Shown here in pieces: positions 37,901 through 49,117 of a stretch of DNA of 64,000 nt. The stretch is from positions 18,301,288 through 18,365,287 of the forward strand of contig OY855913.1 in NCBI GenBank assembly GCA_963693305.1, given 5' to 3'. Numbering within the stretch: position 1 is the stretch's first letter; each line of letters begins with the position of its first letter. The notes under the pieces are model-generated. The model was not told the origin of the DNA. It worked only from the letters and a program-made list of their open reading frames with translations, and did not search any database. The position numbers and the translations under genes were made by a program. This stretch comes from Meandrina meandrites. Lineage: Eukaryota; Cnidaria; Anthozoa; Scleractinia; Meandrinidae.

Positions 37901-40900
37901 GTGAAAAATAAGGCAAGATTTAGGACCATATTTTCGCGATGTTCGCATAAATTACTGAAGGTGTTCTAGAAATATTGTAGTTTTCTTCCGATTTTTAACA
38001 AGAAAGTAACCAAATGACATGTCAGCAGTAAGAACTGATAAACATTGACTGGATTTGTACAAATTTTGGGGATTTTATCGGCGCGAAGTATTTTTAACGA
38101 ACGTTTAATATCCTGTGTTAGAACTCGTGAAAAATGGCCGTTTCATCACTTCTTGACACTGGTAATCGGTAAATACTCCAAAGAGGGGAGAAACAAACTT
38201 TCTGATCATTTTAACTGCATTTTAGTAGTAAGGATAGATAGTACTACCTGTGACAGAAATATGAAGGAAAACTATTTTGGAGTCCAAAATCGAGTGGAAC
38301 GGTTTAAGGGAGACGGCCTCTTAATACTGCTTGAGACTCCGTGTCGCCAACTGAAAACCGCAATTAATTTAATTAGTTTCTTTAGCGTCTTGCTCCGCGG
38401 ATTAGCTGACTCTCGGGCAAGTAGCGTTTATGTATAATTAACCGGTATGGGTATTGACTTTTAAATGGTTTTGCTTTTAAAATTAACTACGATCGATAGC
38501 GGCAACAGGCTAGAATAAGAGCATGTCATTCCGTGACAGTTTGATAACTTAAATTAATTAGCTCTTGTTCCTGTTTGTTGAATGAAAATTGACATTTACG
38601 ACAGGAAACAAATACTTTAGGTGTACTACACTTTCCTAAAAATATAGTTTTTGATTTGATTTGTTTATTACTTCGTTTTATTAGTACTTTTCGATTACTC
38701 AATGGAGACATGGTGTTTTCAAGAAAAACAAAAGTTTCATGTTACAAAAGTGAGATAAACAAAAGTGTCATGTTACATGCGTTTTAAAAAAACGAAGGTA
38801 TCGTTTTACAGTGTTTGACAAAAACACAAAAGTATCCTGTAACAAACAAAAGTATCGCGTTACGGTTGTAAAAAAGCTAGCAACAAAATAAGCGCTAACA
38901 GAATAAGCCATTTCGTGACATTTTGACAATTAAATTAGTTCTTGTTTTTTCTAAATGATAAAAAATTAGTATAGAACGAAACAGTTTTGACGTAACAAAT
39001 TGCACGTAAAAATTATTTTGTCTGCAACATTTTTTTTTTCAAAAAAATGCCTCTTAGTCGTAGCAAGGGGCTATGTAGGTAGTGATGCACCATGCACAAA
39101 TAGCTCAACCATCCCAACAGGACTAACACCCAGTCTTACCCCAAGCAACCCAATCAATTGAAAAAATAACTCCAGCACGCTTAGCGTGCCTATGTTTATA
39201 AGGAGGTTGATGAGGCTGACATTCTCCGAGAACCTAAGAAAAAGCTTGGGCTAAAATAAGAACATCCTCAGGCTCAGCTAAATTTTACGCGTTTTTAGAA
39301 AAAAAAATAGTGTAGTCGCGGTCAGTAAATTGTAAGGAACTGAAAATAATTTCCCAGCGTTGCCCTAACTCGATTTAAAGAACCTTTAACCGTCAATAAA
39401 GCTCTCATTTGATTGTGGTTTACGTCTCGATTTGTCAGTAAGAGATTGCAGTATAGTCGTCAGGTATTTGGAAAGTTGGTACATAGGAGACCCAAATTAA
39501 GAATGGGACAGTGGGTCGCTTGTATACAACGTTTGTGCAGTTTCGGTAGTCCGTAAATTTTCCGTGGCTGTGGTAGTGAGCACCTTAGCCGCTAGTAGCG
39601 TTAAGTGTCGAAAGCGCCAGTCTTTTTTAAAGTAAGTTATTTTGTCTCTTTCAGCCTATGTAGTTTGTCAACTTTCCACTTGACTTTGAAGATGATCTCC
39701 GCACAGGTTGTCGAAACGTCAGGCATCAGCACCAGCCCTTTTCAGAACTACTCTGACCCGGATGATCACACTATATGAACTATAGATACTCCTGGGATCG
39801 AACCATTAAATGAAAATATATGTTGCTAATTAGTTCTATTCCAATTACCTGGCGTGGTCGGTTCTGTGGAAGGAGGCGTTGCTGGTGGTTCTGTTGACAA
39901 AATAATGGAGGTTAATTAGGCAAGCCAGCGATTATGGATGGCTTACTACGCATGATAAAGCTTTACGCCGCTTTCCGTTGAATGAAACGACTACACTGGA
40001 CGAGGAATGAAGAACCTTTCAAAAAAACAGCTCTTTATTTTGCTAATTGCCTGTTTACAGGCATTTTAACTCCTGTGGTTGGTTGTGTAGTTGGAGGCGA
40101 TGATAAAAGTTAAGAAATAGAGTACATATATTGCGTGTTCCAGTCACATAAAAAACGAGTGGAATTGATGTACGCATGCTTGGTTCATTTTTACATAATC
40201 TGCTTGACCAACACAGCTTGACAAGCTTGACCAGCTCGTGTTAGTTATGCGTTTCTATCATGGCACAGAAGAATTGCTTCTCATGTGTGTTTTCTATAAA
40301 CCTACGTTTTACAATTGTTATTTGCTGTAATAACTTACGAAAAGCTATATGTTGTAATCGTTAACTAAATAAATGCTGATACCACTCGACAAAATTTGAA
40401 GCATTTTCTTGGATGACACAGCCCTACGTTGCTTTAATTAGTTGCGAATAATCCAATTTATTGAACTGATTGTAGAAGAGCTGGGAACTCACGCTGATCG
40501 CCATACAACTCCACTCTAAGACAGTTCCAGGTATGTCGGTTGGTTGGATGGAACCGAAAGTATCTTGCAGACACTGACAATGGTAACTTGTGTTGGTCAA
40601 CTGTGATGCTGTCACCTTGCCTATGGAATTCCTTTCAATGAAAAAGAACGTCCTTATATGATTATCTAGCAAGAATTGCAGCATACAGATGTGGTTAACA
40701 TCTATTTATGACACGTAATCATTGCACCACTTGGATTTTTTGTTTTTAACAAAAAAATATATCGTGACCTGCAATAACAATAAACCAGTACAGAAGTGTT
40801 TTTAAGCGTTGTAACGTCTCACCACTTCCACTCCATTTGCATCCTTATAAGGTGTCCAAACATGTCCATCCGATGAGTAAGACAGCTTGAACTGTGTGAC

Positions 40901-43060
40901 CCATTCATCGCCATTTATGTCTCCCTGGGTAGCAATAGCACACACTTGGGAAGTTGTGCCAAGATCGACCTGCAGCCAGTCGTCATTCCCGCTAGATTCT
41001 TTGGCACACCAGCCATCGCCTCTATCTCCGTTGAGGCGACCATAAGCAGGCAGGTAAGTATCGCTAAAGTGAGATGAAGCTGTCATGCCACTATCGGGAA
41101 TTTTTCCTTGGTCAGAAATCCCAACAGGTTTCGTGAAGCAATCATCTGCTGGTTCTACAGGGAGACAGTAATTTTTTTTACTTTTATAAGAACCATTTTC
41201 ATTAGGAGGTTGATGAGGCTGACATTTTCCGAGAACCTAAGAAAAAGCTTGGGCTAAAATAAGAACATCCTCAGGCTCAGCTAAATTTTACGCGTTTGTA
41301 GAAAAAAAAATAGTGTAGTCGCGGTCAGTAAATTGTAAGGAACTGAAAATAATTTCCCAGCGTTGCCCTAACTCGATTTAAAGAACCTTTAACCGTCAAT
41401 AAAGGACCTCATAAACATACTCTTTATTTTGCTAATTGCCTGTTTACAGGCATTTTAACTCCTGTGGTTGGTTGGTTGTGTAGTTGGAGGCGATGGTAAA
41501 AGTTTTAGAAATAGAGTACATATATTTCGTGTTCCTGTCATATAAAAAACGAGTGGAATTGATGTACGCATGCTTGGTTCATCTTTACATATAATCTGCT
41601 TGACCAACACAACTTGACCAGCTTGACCAGCTCGTGTTAGTTATGCGTTTCTATCATGGCACAGAAGAATTGCTTCTCATGTGTGTTTTCTATAAACCTA
41701 AGTGTTACAATTGTTATTTGTTGTAATAACTTACGACAAGCTATATGGTGTAATTGTTAACTAAATAAATGCTGACATCACTCGACAAAATTTGAAGCAT
41801 TTTCTTGGATTACACAGCCCTACGTTGCTTTAATTAGTTGCGAATAATCCAATTTATTGAACTATTGTAGAAGAGCTGGGAACTCACGCTGATCGCCATA
41901 CAACTCCACTCTAAGACAGTTCCAGGTATGTCGGTTGGTTGGATGGAACCGAAAGTATCTTGCAGACACTGACAATGGTAACTTGTGTTGGTCAACTGTG
42001 ATGCTGTCACCTTGCCTATGGAATTCCTTTCAATGAAAAAGAACGTCCTTATATGATTATCTAGCAAGAATTGCAGCATACAGATGTGGTTAACATCTAT
42101 TTATGACACGTAATCATTGCACCACTTGGATTTTTTGTTTTTAACAAAAAAATATATCGTGACCTGCAATAACAATAAACCAGTACAGAAGTGTTTTTAA
42201 GCGTTGTAACGTCTCACCACTTCCACTCCATTTGCATCCTTATAAGGTGTCCAAAGATTTCCATCCGATGAGTAAGACAGCTTGAACTGTGTGACCCATT
42301 CATCGCCATTTATGTCTCCCTGGGTAGCAATAGCACACACTTGGGAAGTTGTGCCAAGATCGACCTGCAGCCAGTCGTCATTCCCGCTAGATTCTTTGGC
42401 ACACCAGCCATCGCCTCTATCTCCGTTGAGGCGACCATAAGCAGGCAGGTAAGTATCGCTAAAGTGAGATGAAGCTGTCATGCCACTATCGGGAATTTTT
42501 CCTTGGTCAGAAATCCCAATAGGTTTCGTGAAGCAGTCATCAGCTAGCCCTGCAAATAGTAAAACTTAATATCAATTTCAACTTAAAATGGTAAAAATGA
42601 TTTTGTGTGTACTGGTGGCTGCAGTTGTATTCGTGATTTAGATGTGAGAATAACATTGTTTGTGATTGTGGTGGTAACGTATGCTGCTGCAAACTCTTTT
42701 AAGATGGATTAGGATTGTCTTTAGCCTTCACAATTCGTATGATGTTCAACCTTATTATAGTAGATTCCTAAGATTTCTTTCCGCCTTTATAAATTTCGTC
42801 TTTAACAAGTCATGAAATAACATACCTCTAACTATGTCAGGAAGGCTATAATACGAGTTGGCACAAACAGACAGCAGTTTTTAAGAGTTCTTACTTCTTT
42901 ATTGTTGGTATCTATGGTTATGAAGGGTCCGGAAATAGGGATTATAAACAATCTTTCTTTATGCTTTGTACGAGTTGGAGAAAAATGGTGCTTTTAATAA
43001 TTTCTACGTACCTTGTTGAAGACCAAGAAGGAGTAACACTGAGGCAATCATTGTTCTCAT
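25796..43060 (-). CDS. Secreted protein: signal peptide, 3 F5/8C (discoidin) domains, TSP1
   Basis: Minus-strand exons in order: 43060-43012, 42549-42218, 42026-41888, 41154-40823, 40631-40493, 39890-39849, 28840-28509, 28300-28162, 27587-27546, 25974-25796. Every junction is GT-AG and every phase agrees, giving 1725 nt and 574 residues. Layout: signal peptide 1-17; discoidin domains about 20-172, 177-329 and 347-500, each split over two exons; Pro/Thr linkers (PPATPPSTEPTTP) at 332-344 and 503-515; TSP1 at about 520-574 with WSMWSKWGTC and a Cys-rich end ISC before TAG. F5/8C domains bind glycans or lipids and TSP1 repeats bind matrix or glycans, so an extracellular adhesion or matrix role is likely. 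Similar domain mixes occur in coral matrix proteins. The 10.9-kb intron between 39849 and 28840 is full of repeats, so two separate tandem genes remain possible. Confidence 0.75.
26002..26110. repeat. CAAT/CAGT/GATC tetranucleotide microsatellite
   Basis: Mixed runs of TCAA, TCAG and GATC tetramers, 28 bp upstream of the TSP1 exon in intron DNA. Confidence 0.9.
26598..26948 (-). other. 116-codon ORF within an intron, unassigned
   Basis: Open from ATG to TGA in an intron of the F5/8C-TSP1 gene. The composition is not low-complexity (for example DFDVSSVVDNISKILAY), but no family is recognised and no splice sites support it. It is probably chance or a decayed element. Confidence 0.15.
27107..27517. 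mobile_element. 411-bp foldback element in an intron
   Basis: The arms TACAGCTATTTCA, AACGTTGTCGGG, TCAAAG and TTAAAG...AAGACAAGAC pair at the two ends. It sits 29 bp from the linker exon at 27546. Confidence 0.65.
27546..27587 (-). other. Pro/Thr linker exon 2
   Basis: A 42-nt exon encoding PPATPPSTEPTTP between domain 3 and TSP1. The acceptor is TTGTCAACAG and the donor GTAATT. It is phase 1 at both ends and therefore skippable without a frameshift. Confidence 0.75.
28162..28840 (-). other. F5/8C domain 3 (two exons: 28840-28509, 28300-28162)
   Basis: The first exon runs from DDCFTKPVGISDQGKIPDSG through MTASSHFSDTYLPAYGRLNG and DDWLQVDLGTTSQVCAIATQ to DANGVEV at a GTGAGA donor. The second begins EFHRQGDSITVDQHKLPL and ends RYFRFHPTNRHTWNCLRVEL then YGDQ. 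The paired cysteines, the WLQVDLG strand and the RVELYG end are F5/8C hallmarks. Reading past the donor gives only a short false tail to a stop. Confidence 0.92.
30142..33129. mobile_element. 2988-bp TIR transposon filled with satellite
   Basis: Inverted ends CAGGAGTACCCAAC, flanked by the 6-bp direct repeat ATTCGT (30136-30141 and 33130-33135). The matching site in the right arm of the surrounding inverted repeat is empty, reading the complement of GTCGATTCGTGTCC, which confirms the insertion and its limits. Both subterminal regions are rich in CCAGC/CCAGCAAG motifs and share CCCGCTCTTC. The interior is mainly a 79-bp satellite. No transposase is seen. A 6-bp duplication does not settle the superfamily. 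Confidence 0.85.
31016..32085. repeat. 79-bp tandem satellite, about 13-14 units
   Basis: The unit begins GAGGCGATCACCGCAAAAGA, continues CTCACGACAGAAGCCGCAAG and ends near GTTCGTTACAGT. Some units have CAGGTGATCACCACAAAAGA instead, and that variant recurs (about 31036 and 31428), suggesting a higher-order repeat. Since 79 leaves remainder 1 on division by 3, the frame shifts each unit and the many ORFs here are artefacts. Confidence 0.92.
33401..33419. repeat. Poly-G tract, left arm
   Basis: 19 G residues, the complement of the poly-C tract in the right arm, next to GGGGGAGGTGGGGGA. Confidence 0.9.
33450..33690 (-). pseudogene. Inverted copy of the LINE remnant
   Basis: Reverse complement of the segment at 37020-37260, in the left arm of the large inverted repeat. 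It shows the same reverse transcriptase tail, truncated. Confidence 0.6.
36391..36430 (-). other. Possible short initiating exon
   Basis: The minus strand reads ATG then ALPLLQDEPQLI and a strong donor GTAAGT. No downstream exon was found. It may be a remnant of a transposon gene or chance. Confidence 0.2.
37020..37260 (+). pseudogene. Non-LTR retrotransposon (LINE) reverse transcriptase 3' remnant
   Basis: The peptide YNSLVQPRYDCCIGVW, followed by LQRPQNRAARIL, matches the conserved segment near the end of CR1/L2/Jockey-type reverse transcriptases (pattern LVQPxxDYCxxVW...LQNRAARI). It is truncated on both sides, and no endonuclease or catalytic domain remains. An inverted copy lies at about 33450-33690. 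Confidence 0.65.
37273..37290. repeat. Poly-C tract, right arm
   Basis: 18 C residues at the position matching the left-arm poly-G. The third partial copy (about 36660) lacks the long tract. Confidence 0.9.
39201..39401. repeat. 200-bp direct repeat, copy 1
   Basis: It begins AGGAGGTTGATGAGGCTGAC and ends CCGTCAATAAAG. It is nearly identical to 41214-41404 and bounds the duplicated block carrying F5/8C domain 2. Confidence 0.88.
39849..39890 (-). other. Pro/Thr linker exon 1
   Basis: A 42-nt duplicate of the exon at 27546-27587 with the same splice sites and peptide (silent changes only). It sits after domain 2, and its downstream partner is about 11 kb away across the repeat-filled intron. 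Confidence 0.72.
40493..41154 (-). other. F5/8C domain 2 (two exons: 41154-40823, 40631-40493)
   Basis: Nearly identical to domain 3. In the first exon the only amino-acid difference I saw is GHVWTPY instead of GNVWTPY. The intron between the two exons is also nearly identical, so the duplication is recent or maintained by gene conversion. Confidence 0.92.
41214..41404. repeat. 200-bp direct repeat, copy 2
   Basis: Partner of 39201-39401. It lies between F5/8C domains 1 and 2, where a linker exon would be expected, suggesting that unequal crossing-over removed the linker. Confidence 0.88.
41888..42549 (-). other. F5/8C domain 1 (two exons: 42549-42218, 42026-41888)
   Basis: Same two-exon structure. 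The first exon starts GLADDCFTKPIGISDQ, directly after the signal-peptide exon, and differs from the other copies at GNLWTPY. No Pro/Thr linker exon lies between this domain and domain 2, unlike after domains 2 and 3. Confidence 0.92.
43012..43060 (-). other. Signal-peptide exon of the F5/8C-TSP1 gene
   Basis: The ATG is followed by RTMIASVLLLLGLQQ and a GTACGT donor. This is a short positive start and a leucine-rich core, a typical secretion signal. Just upstream the minus strand reads TTTTCACAG, a likely 5' UTR acceptor, so at least one noncoding exon probably lies further upstream. Confidence 0.8.
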
Positions 43061-43937
43061 GTTGGGACCTGTGAAAACTTTGGGCGACAAAATAGAGACA
43101 AACGACAATTTCAGAATTTTATTGCAAAGTACAAGTGCACCCGCAATAACTATGGAGTCACCTTAAGGCGAGTATTCTGCCGTTGGAACAGGACATCATC
43201 AAGCAGAATTTGAGCAGAATAACAATAGCAAGATGGGGGAAATTGGGGATTGCGGTATTGGCCAATTTTTCATGCGGTATTTCGGTAATTTTAATCTTGA
43301 ATAGTGGTATTCTCCAAACCTGCGGGATACATTTTCTTTGCGTTTTGGTCGACGATAGTCGGTATAAATTAAACGTATTCTTCACTTTTTCCGACAATTT
43401 TTAGCCGTTTCGAAAACAACCTGAAACAGCCTTATTTTGTCACACATTTTAATCTACAATTTGACTGTTTTAACAACCAGTGTCATGGTGTCAGTTTCAA
43501 CCAGCCGTGTCGTTTTTGCCTCTATTTTTGCCCTCGCTGCAACTAATCCGCCAGCTATACAGGCTTACTATGAAACTTCGGTATTTTCTGATTTGTTGCG
43601 GTTAATTGCGACATTTACCGAAAGTTTTTTAATGTGGTGTTCAGCAACCCCCTCTAATAACACTAATGATATGCATAACAATTGTAAGAAGCTAAATATA
43701 TAATAAATGGAAAAAACTTTGTGATTAATGTGATTATTAGCTACAAAACGCATTTACACTACCAACATCAGTGATAAAATAATATTGTTCAATGAATATC
43801 TAAATAGTACTAGATGTTAGGCCAAGGCGCGCTTCCATATATTTTCGAGTACCGAGCAGAATTTCCAGTACAGTCTTTCTTTTATAAGAATATTAATTTC
43901 TGGTCCAGCCTGAATATTCTTGTGAAATAGAATATTC

Positions 43938-44301
43938 AAGGCTCAATTCAGACGTCGTGCTTTTGCCGTGCCGAGCTAAATTTAGGAATTACGTTCGACA
44001 AAAGCACGACCGAAAAAAATTAAGTTCGGCAAAGCAGTTAAGTACGACAAGCTCTGGCAAGGCAGCGATTCAAACGTCGCCCTTCTCCCGCGCCAAACAA
44101 AATTCATAAATTATATTAAAGTAATTTGACGGGATTGCCTTTCCGCGGGTAGTTGCTTCAGTAAATCCGTAATTTGGCACGACTCTGGCACGATATCGAT
44201 GTCTGAATCAGAGTCATGTTTCTGCTATAGTCGAACCTAATTACTAAATAAGTTCGGCACGGCAGTAGCACAACGTCTAGCTACGTCTGAACTGGGCCTT
44301 T
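43938..44301. mobile_element. 364-bp MITE-like element
   Basis: The ends AAGGCTCAATTCAGACG and (reverse complement) AAAGGCCCAGTTCAGACG are inverted. GCCGTGCCGA and AGTTCGGCA motifs recur inside. No clear target duplication. Confidence 0.6.
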
Positions 44302-45470
44302 GATTATAGCGTTTGACATCTCCGTTTTAGAATGTATTGGGATACAATTAAAAGTGTTTGATGTCTAGATCTGTATCCTGTTACATTGTGCACGTGCTCC
44401 GTCGCTTTTCGTTGCAGCCAGCAAGATCAAGAAGCCGCGTCAGACGACCCTTGGCCGTTTTCGCTCATCGAACTGTCATTAGCATCGAATATTTGGGCTA
44501 ATACAGGTTGATCGTTTTATCGGCTAGTTTTGCCGTGAGAGAAAGGAAGAATTTTATACGGCTTTGTTTATAAAAGCATATAATTATATTGCATTTTACA
44601 ATGTTTCAACACACAAAATTATATTCTTTTCAAAATCTTAGCCTCGGGTCTATTATTAAATATTCTTAACATTTCGCAAATTCATCCTCGATATTCTTAT
44701 CAAATATATTCCTATAAAAAAAAGAGTGTAGAATTGGCGGTTTTTAGGAGCATTGCCGGAAGGTAGAATAAACCATTTTAGGAGCAGATTTTATCCAAGT
44801 CAGTGACTGGCTTCAGTTAAAGCATTCCTACACGATAATATCGTTGCATTGACTACCAAATACCTGGTAGATATCTCGCAACAGGAGAGTTGTTATTCCA
44901 TTCCCTCGTTCGTTTTATATATTTTACTTGGCGGACAAACTTATTTTGTTATAGGCATATTGTAACTGCATGCAGACTTAACGCGGCGGATGATCGAGTG
45001 GCTGGACTAGTCAGATCTAACCCCTTTGGCACGCCTTCGTGTGTTCTTTCCAGAACCTGTCTAATGTGGTATTAGCCTTTAGGCAAAACATAAAATTCAC
45101 GATAAGTTAACTTTTTGCAAATACTGGAATGTCTTCTCTTGTTCAAATTTGTTAACAAAATCCGATCATGAGAGGCAATAAATGGCTAACCTCAATTTGA
45201 TGTGTTAAATTAAACAAGGTTTAGTCTTCGTTTATAATCATTTAAAAAACATTGTCGCACTAGGTTTACGAGAACGCTGACTGCAATAATTCGTGCAGAC
45301 GTAGGCCGTTGTTTACCCTCTTTTTCGAAGAAATGCTGTCGAACCTCCATTTAACTCATATTTAGGCAACGATGTCTACATTTTTAAAAACTAGTTTCCG
45401 GAATTTTAAATATTCAGGCCATTCAACATTAACTGCATTGTGTTGTAGCACTGAAGACAAACTATGTCTA
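44302..45470. other. Intergenic DNA, nothing recognised
   Basis: No exon, RNA gene or structured repeat that I can support. Confidence 0.5.
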
Positions 45471-45812
45471 AAATCGTAAAAGCGGTCAGAAACAAATCAG
45501 AAGGAATTTGTACCTTTCTCTTGTAATAGCAGCGACAGATGGTCTGTCTTAGGTAGCCCGTCGATTATTAGAAGAAACAACGCCTTTCCTTGCTTCAGGT
45601 CAGGCAAGTTGTAAGTGTGAGCGATCACGTTGCTGGCGGTATTTTCTCATCTCCGACAGCGATCAGTGTCAATATTTAGTACAAAATATGTCCTCCGAAT
45701 AAGTTTTCCATAGCAAATGGAAGCATCGCAAAAAAATTTAATAATAAAGGCCATCGAGCCCTGCAGGAGAAAATCCATCTAATAAAATGTTACACATCAG
45801 GAGATGTGCGGC

Positions 45813-46061
45813 TTACGACCGCAATGCATGCTTGTAGTTGTACAGTTTGAACTCAATTAGTCCTGTCAACCATGGTCTGAAAATGTTTTTAAGGACAACA
45901 CGGAAAGTTACTTGTTTTACAATGGTGTAACTCTGCGAATACATTAAAGCCTCATAATGTATTTTAACTAAGCTGATGATCTGCTTGCTGTCCACTGCGA
46001 TTAAAACAAATTTTCGAAAACCTTTGGAACTTTTGGAACGCAATCTAGTGAATCCTTCCAA
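45813..46061 (-). CDS. Unknown protein, possible terminal exon in array copy 1
   Basis: The minus-strand frame includes IAVDSKQIISLVKIHYEA, then YSQSYTIVKQVTFRVVL, IFRPWLTGLIEF and KLYNYKHALRS before TAA. Copies near 47890 and 50774 encode the same ending with conservative and silent changes (PWLTGLNEF, LYSYQHALRS), which suggests past selection on protein. I do not recognise the family. The true exon start is unclear. Confidence 0.35.
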   Translation of the reverse strand: MEGFTRLRSKSSKGFRKFVLIAVDSKQIISLVKIHYEALMYSQSYTIVKQVTFRVVLKNIFRPWLTGLIEFKLYNYKHALRS

Positions 46062-49000
46062 TTATATTTTGTGGTGTACGCGTTGTTGCGAGTTAAGTCG
46101 GTTGCGAGGAATCCAAGTTTTGAAATAGTGTACAGGACAAGTGCGACTTGTAATGTTGCGTGTTTTCAGCTGTGTGAGTTTAAAAGCAAGAGACAACTGA
46201 CATTCCAGCTTTCCAGTGAATTGATACACAGAGTGCTCGTTTTGTCGGGAGAATAACTTTTCTTAAACCAGGTACTTTTGCTATAACCTCATTCGGTCAA
46301 AACAATCGAAAAAGTTTAGTATAATTCACTAGTTTTTGACTCTCCGCTGATATGGCAAATGTTATGATCAAAAATCTCTGTAAACACAAGAACTCGGCGT
46401 TCTAAAAGGCATTTTGAGCTATTTATCATGAACTATATGTATATTTTTTCCAAATCCGCGAGTCATACGTTCTGAATATATGAACCATTCTTCTCCAATA
46501 GGACAACGTTTTCTTGGTAACAGACTCAAAATATTGACAGAATATTAGGCCTTCTAGCAACCTGACAAGAAGAGCACGCGATGGGAGACTTGTTTAGCAA
46601 TCGTTTATCAGATGTCTGGCTCTACGAAATCTTTGAGTACAAACCCCTTACCACATCGATCATGAGTTTTTTAACCAGACCCCTTTTCTCGCAAACCAAA
46701 CAAAATCTTAATTTATTACAACTATTATGAAGCTTAACCAAGAGACAGACACGCGAATTCAAATGGGATATACAATAAAGAGATACCAAATGCGTGACTA
46801 TTACCATTGTCTTCGACAAACATTTAGATCTTTAATTTTTGTTAACACTTTACATCTGCGACGGAAGGCGCTTCTCCTTAAATACAAATTTGCAGTTAAA
46901 CTAGAATGTCGACCAAAATTATGGAAAAGAGAAGATCAGTGGCAATTGAGAGGAAGGTAATCTAGTGAATTCTTCCAATTATATTTTGTGGTGTACGCGT
47001 TGTTGCAAGTTAAGTCGGTTGCAAGGAATCCAAGTTTTTGAAAAAGTGTACAGGACAAGTGTGACTTGTAATGTTGCATGTTTTAGCTGTGTGAGTTTAA
47101 AAGCAAGAGACAACTGACATTCCAGCTTTCCAGTGAATTGATACACAGAGTGCTCGTTTTGTCGGGAGAATAACTTTTCTTGAACCAGGTACTTTTGTTA
47201 TAACCTCAGTCGGTCAAAACAATCGAAAAGGTTTAATATAATTCACGAGTTGTAGGCTCTCCGCTGATATGGCAAATGTTATGTCTTGTTCAACCGTGTT
47301 AAGTGATCATGATGGTTTAACTAAATTTGATGTGTTAACTGAAACAAGGCTCACCTTTCGCTAAGATATTATCATTTGGTAATTTGGAAATAATGTCATC
47401 ATCATGCTTAGTACTCGGCCGCGGTTCAGAAGAGCGCGGTCTGCAACTGTCGTTCAGAAAAAGACCGCTGTTTAATTTATCCTTATTTTGAAAGAAATGT
47501 AGGCTACGGATGTATTTTTAAAAACTACTTTTACTCAGGAATTTCTCTAAATATTCAGTCTATTCAACGACAGTCAGAAACAAGTCAGAAGGAATTTGTA
47601 CCTTTCTCTTGTGATAGCAGTCGCAGAGGGTCTGTATTAGGTAGCCCGTCGATTATTATAGAAGGAACAACGCCTTTCTGTGCCTCAGCTTAGGCAAGTT
47701 GTGTGAGCGATCACGTTGCAGGCGGTATTTTCTCATCTCCGACAGCGAACAGTGTCAATATTTTGTACAAAAAATGTCCCCCAAGTCGAATGAAAGCACC
47801 ATTAGAAAAATTAATAATTTAAACGCAATCGAACTCTGCAGGGGCGAATTGCACATATCATAATAAAATGTTTTCCTGGGGTGATGTGCGATTTACGACC
47901 GCAATGCATGCTGGTAACTGTATAGTGTGAACTCATTAAGTCCTGTCAGCCATGGTGTGAAAATGTCTTGAAGGACAACACGGAGAATAACTTTTCTCAC
48001 AATTGTGTAACCCTGTGAATGCCTTACACGCCTCGTCATGTATTTTTACTAAGTTGATGATTTTTTTGCTGTCTACTGCCATTGGAAAAATCATTTTAAA
48101 ACTTTTAGAACTTTGAGGAAATACATTTATAATTGTCTTCAGTATTTATCACGCTGTAATGAAATGTATGAGGACCATTACGTTTTCTTCACCCATGGCT
48201 TGCTCTAGGACTTAAGTCACATATTATCTTCATCCTTGTAATTTATTTATTTCAATGATCACAGATTGAACCGATCTGGCAGATTGTGATGTTTCCATTG
48301 CGCCCTTTTCCCATTAGAAATCTTCTCCCAACCCAATTGGCAGCCTGACAAGAAGAACACGCAATGGGAATAGAAATCTGGCTCTGCAAAATCTTTGAAT
48401 ACCAATTTCTAACCCCATTGAACTCTTTTCTCGCAAACCAAACAAATTCATAAACTTTAAACTATAAGTTATTACAACTATTTTAAAGTTTAACCGAACG
48501 CAACTATATTCTAGTTAAGACAGGTGAAATGGGATATGCAAAGAGCTGAAATTCCAAATGTATGATTATTAACATTTTCTTCGACAAAACGGTCTGCACT
48601 TAACATCTGAGACGGAAGGCGCTTTTCTTTAAATACAAATTTGGAGTTAAACGAAAATGTATATGAGACCTAGCGACGGAAATCAGGGAAAAGACATCAG
48701 TGGCATTTACGGGGAACATAAGCTAGTGAATTCCTTCAATTTTATTTTGCGGCGCACGCGATGTTCTGAGTGAAGTAGGAATCCAAGTTTTTGAAATAGG
48801 ATGAATGCGAGTAAATGAAAAGATAGAACAGGACAAGTGCGACCTTTAATGTTGCGTTTGGTCAGCGATATGTTTTAAAAGCAACAGACAACTGACATTC
48901 CAGCTAGGCCAGTGTATTGATACATTGAAATTTAAAGTGCTCGTTCTGTTGGAAGAATAACTTTCTTTAAACCAGATACTTTTATTATAATCTTGGGTGG

Positions 49001-49117
49001 TCAAAACAATCAAAAGATTATACGAGTTGTTGACTCTCTGCTGATACGGCAAATGTTATGTCTTGTTCATGATCATGTTAATAAAAACTGATCTTGAGAG
49101 ATAGCTAATGGATATTA

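Larger units (their letters stand above)
29368..38323. repeat. 9-kb imperfect inverted repeat (arms of about 1.5 kb)
   Basis: The left arm is 29368-30141 plus 33136-33892; the right arm is 36801-38323. The arms match closely in reverse complement, for example AAGAGGCCGTCTCCCTTAAA (left) with the right end at 38323. A further direct copy of part of the right arm lies at about 36650-36800. The spacer of about 2.9 kb (33893-36800) shows no recognised gene. The whole structure lies in one intron of the F5/8C-TSP1 gene. The arms include LINE fragments, so this may be an inverted duplication rather than one transposon. Confidence 0.82.
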
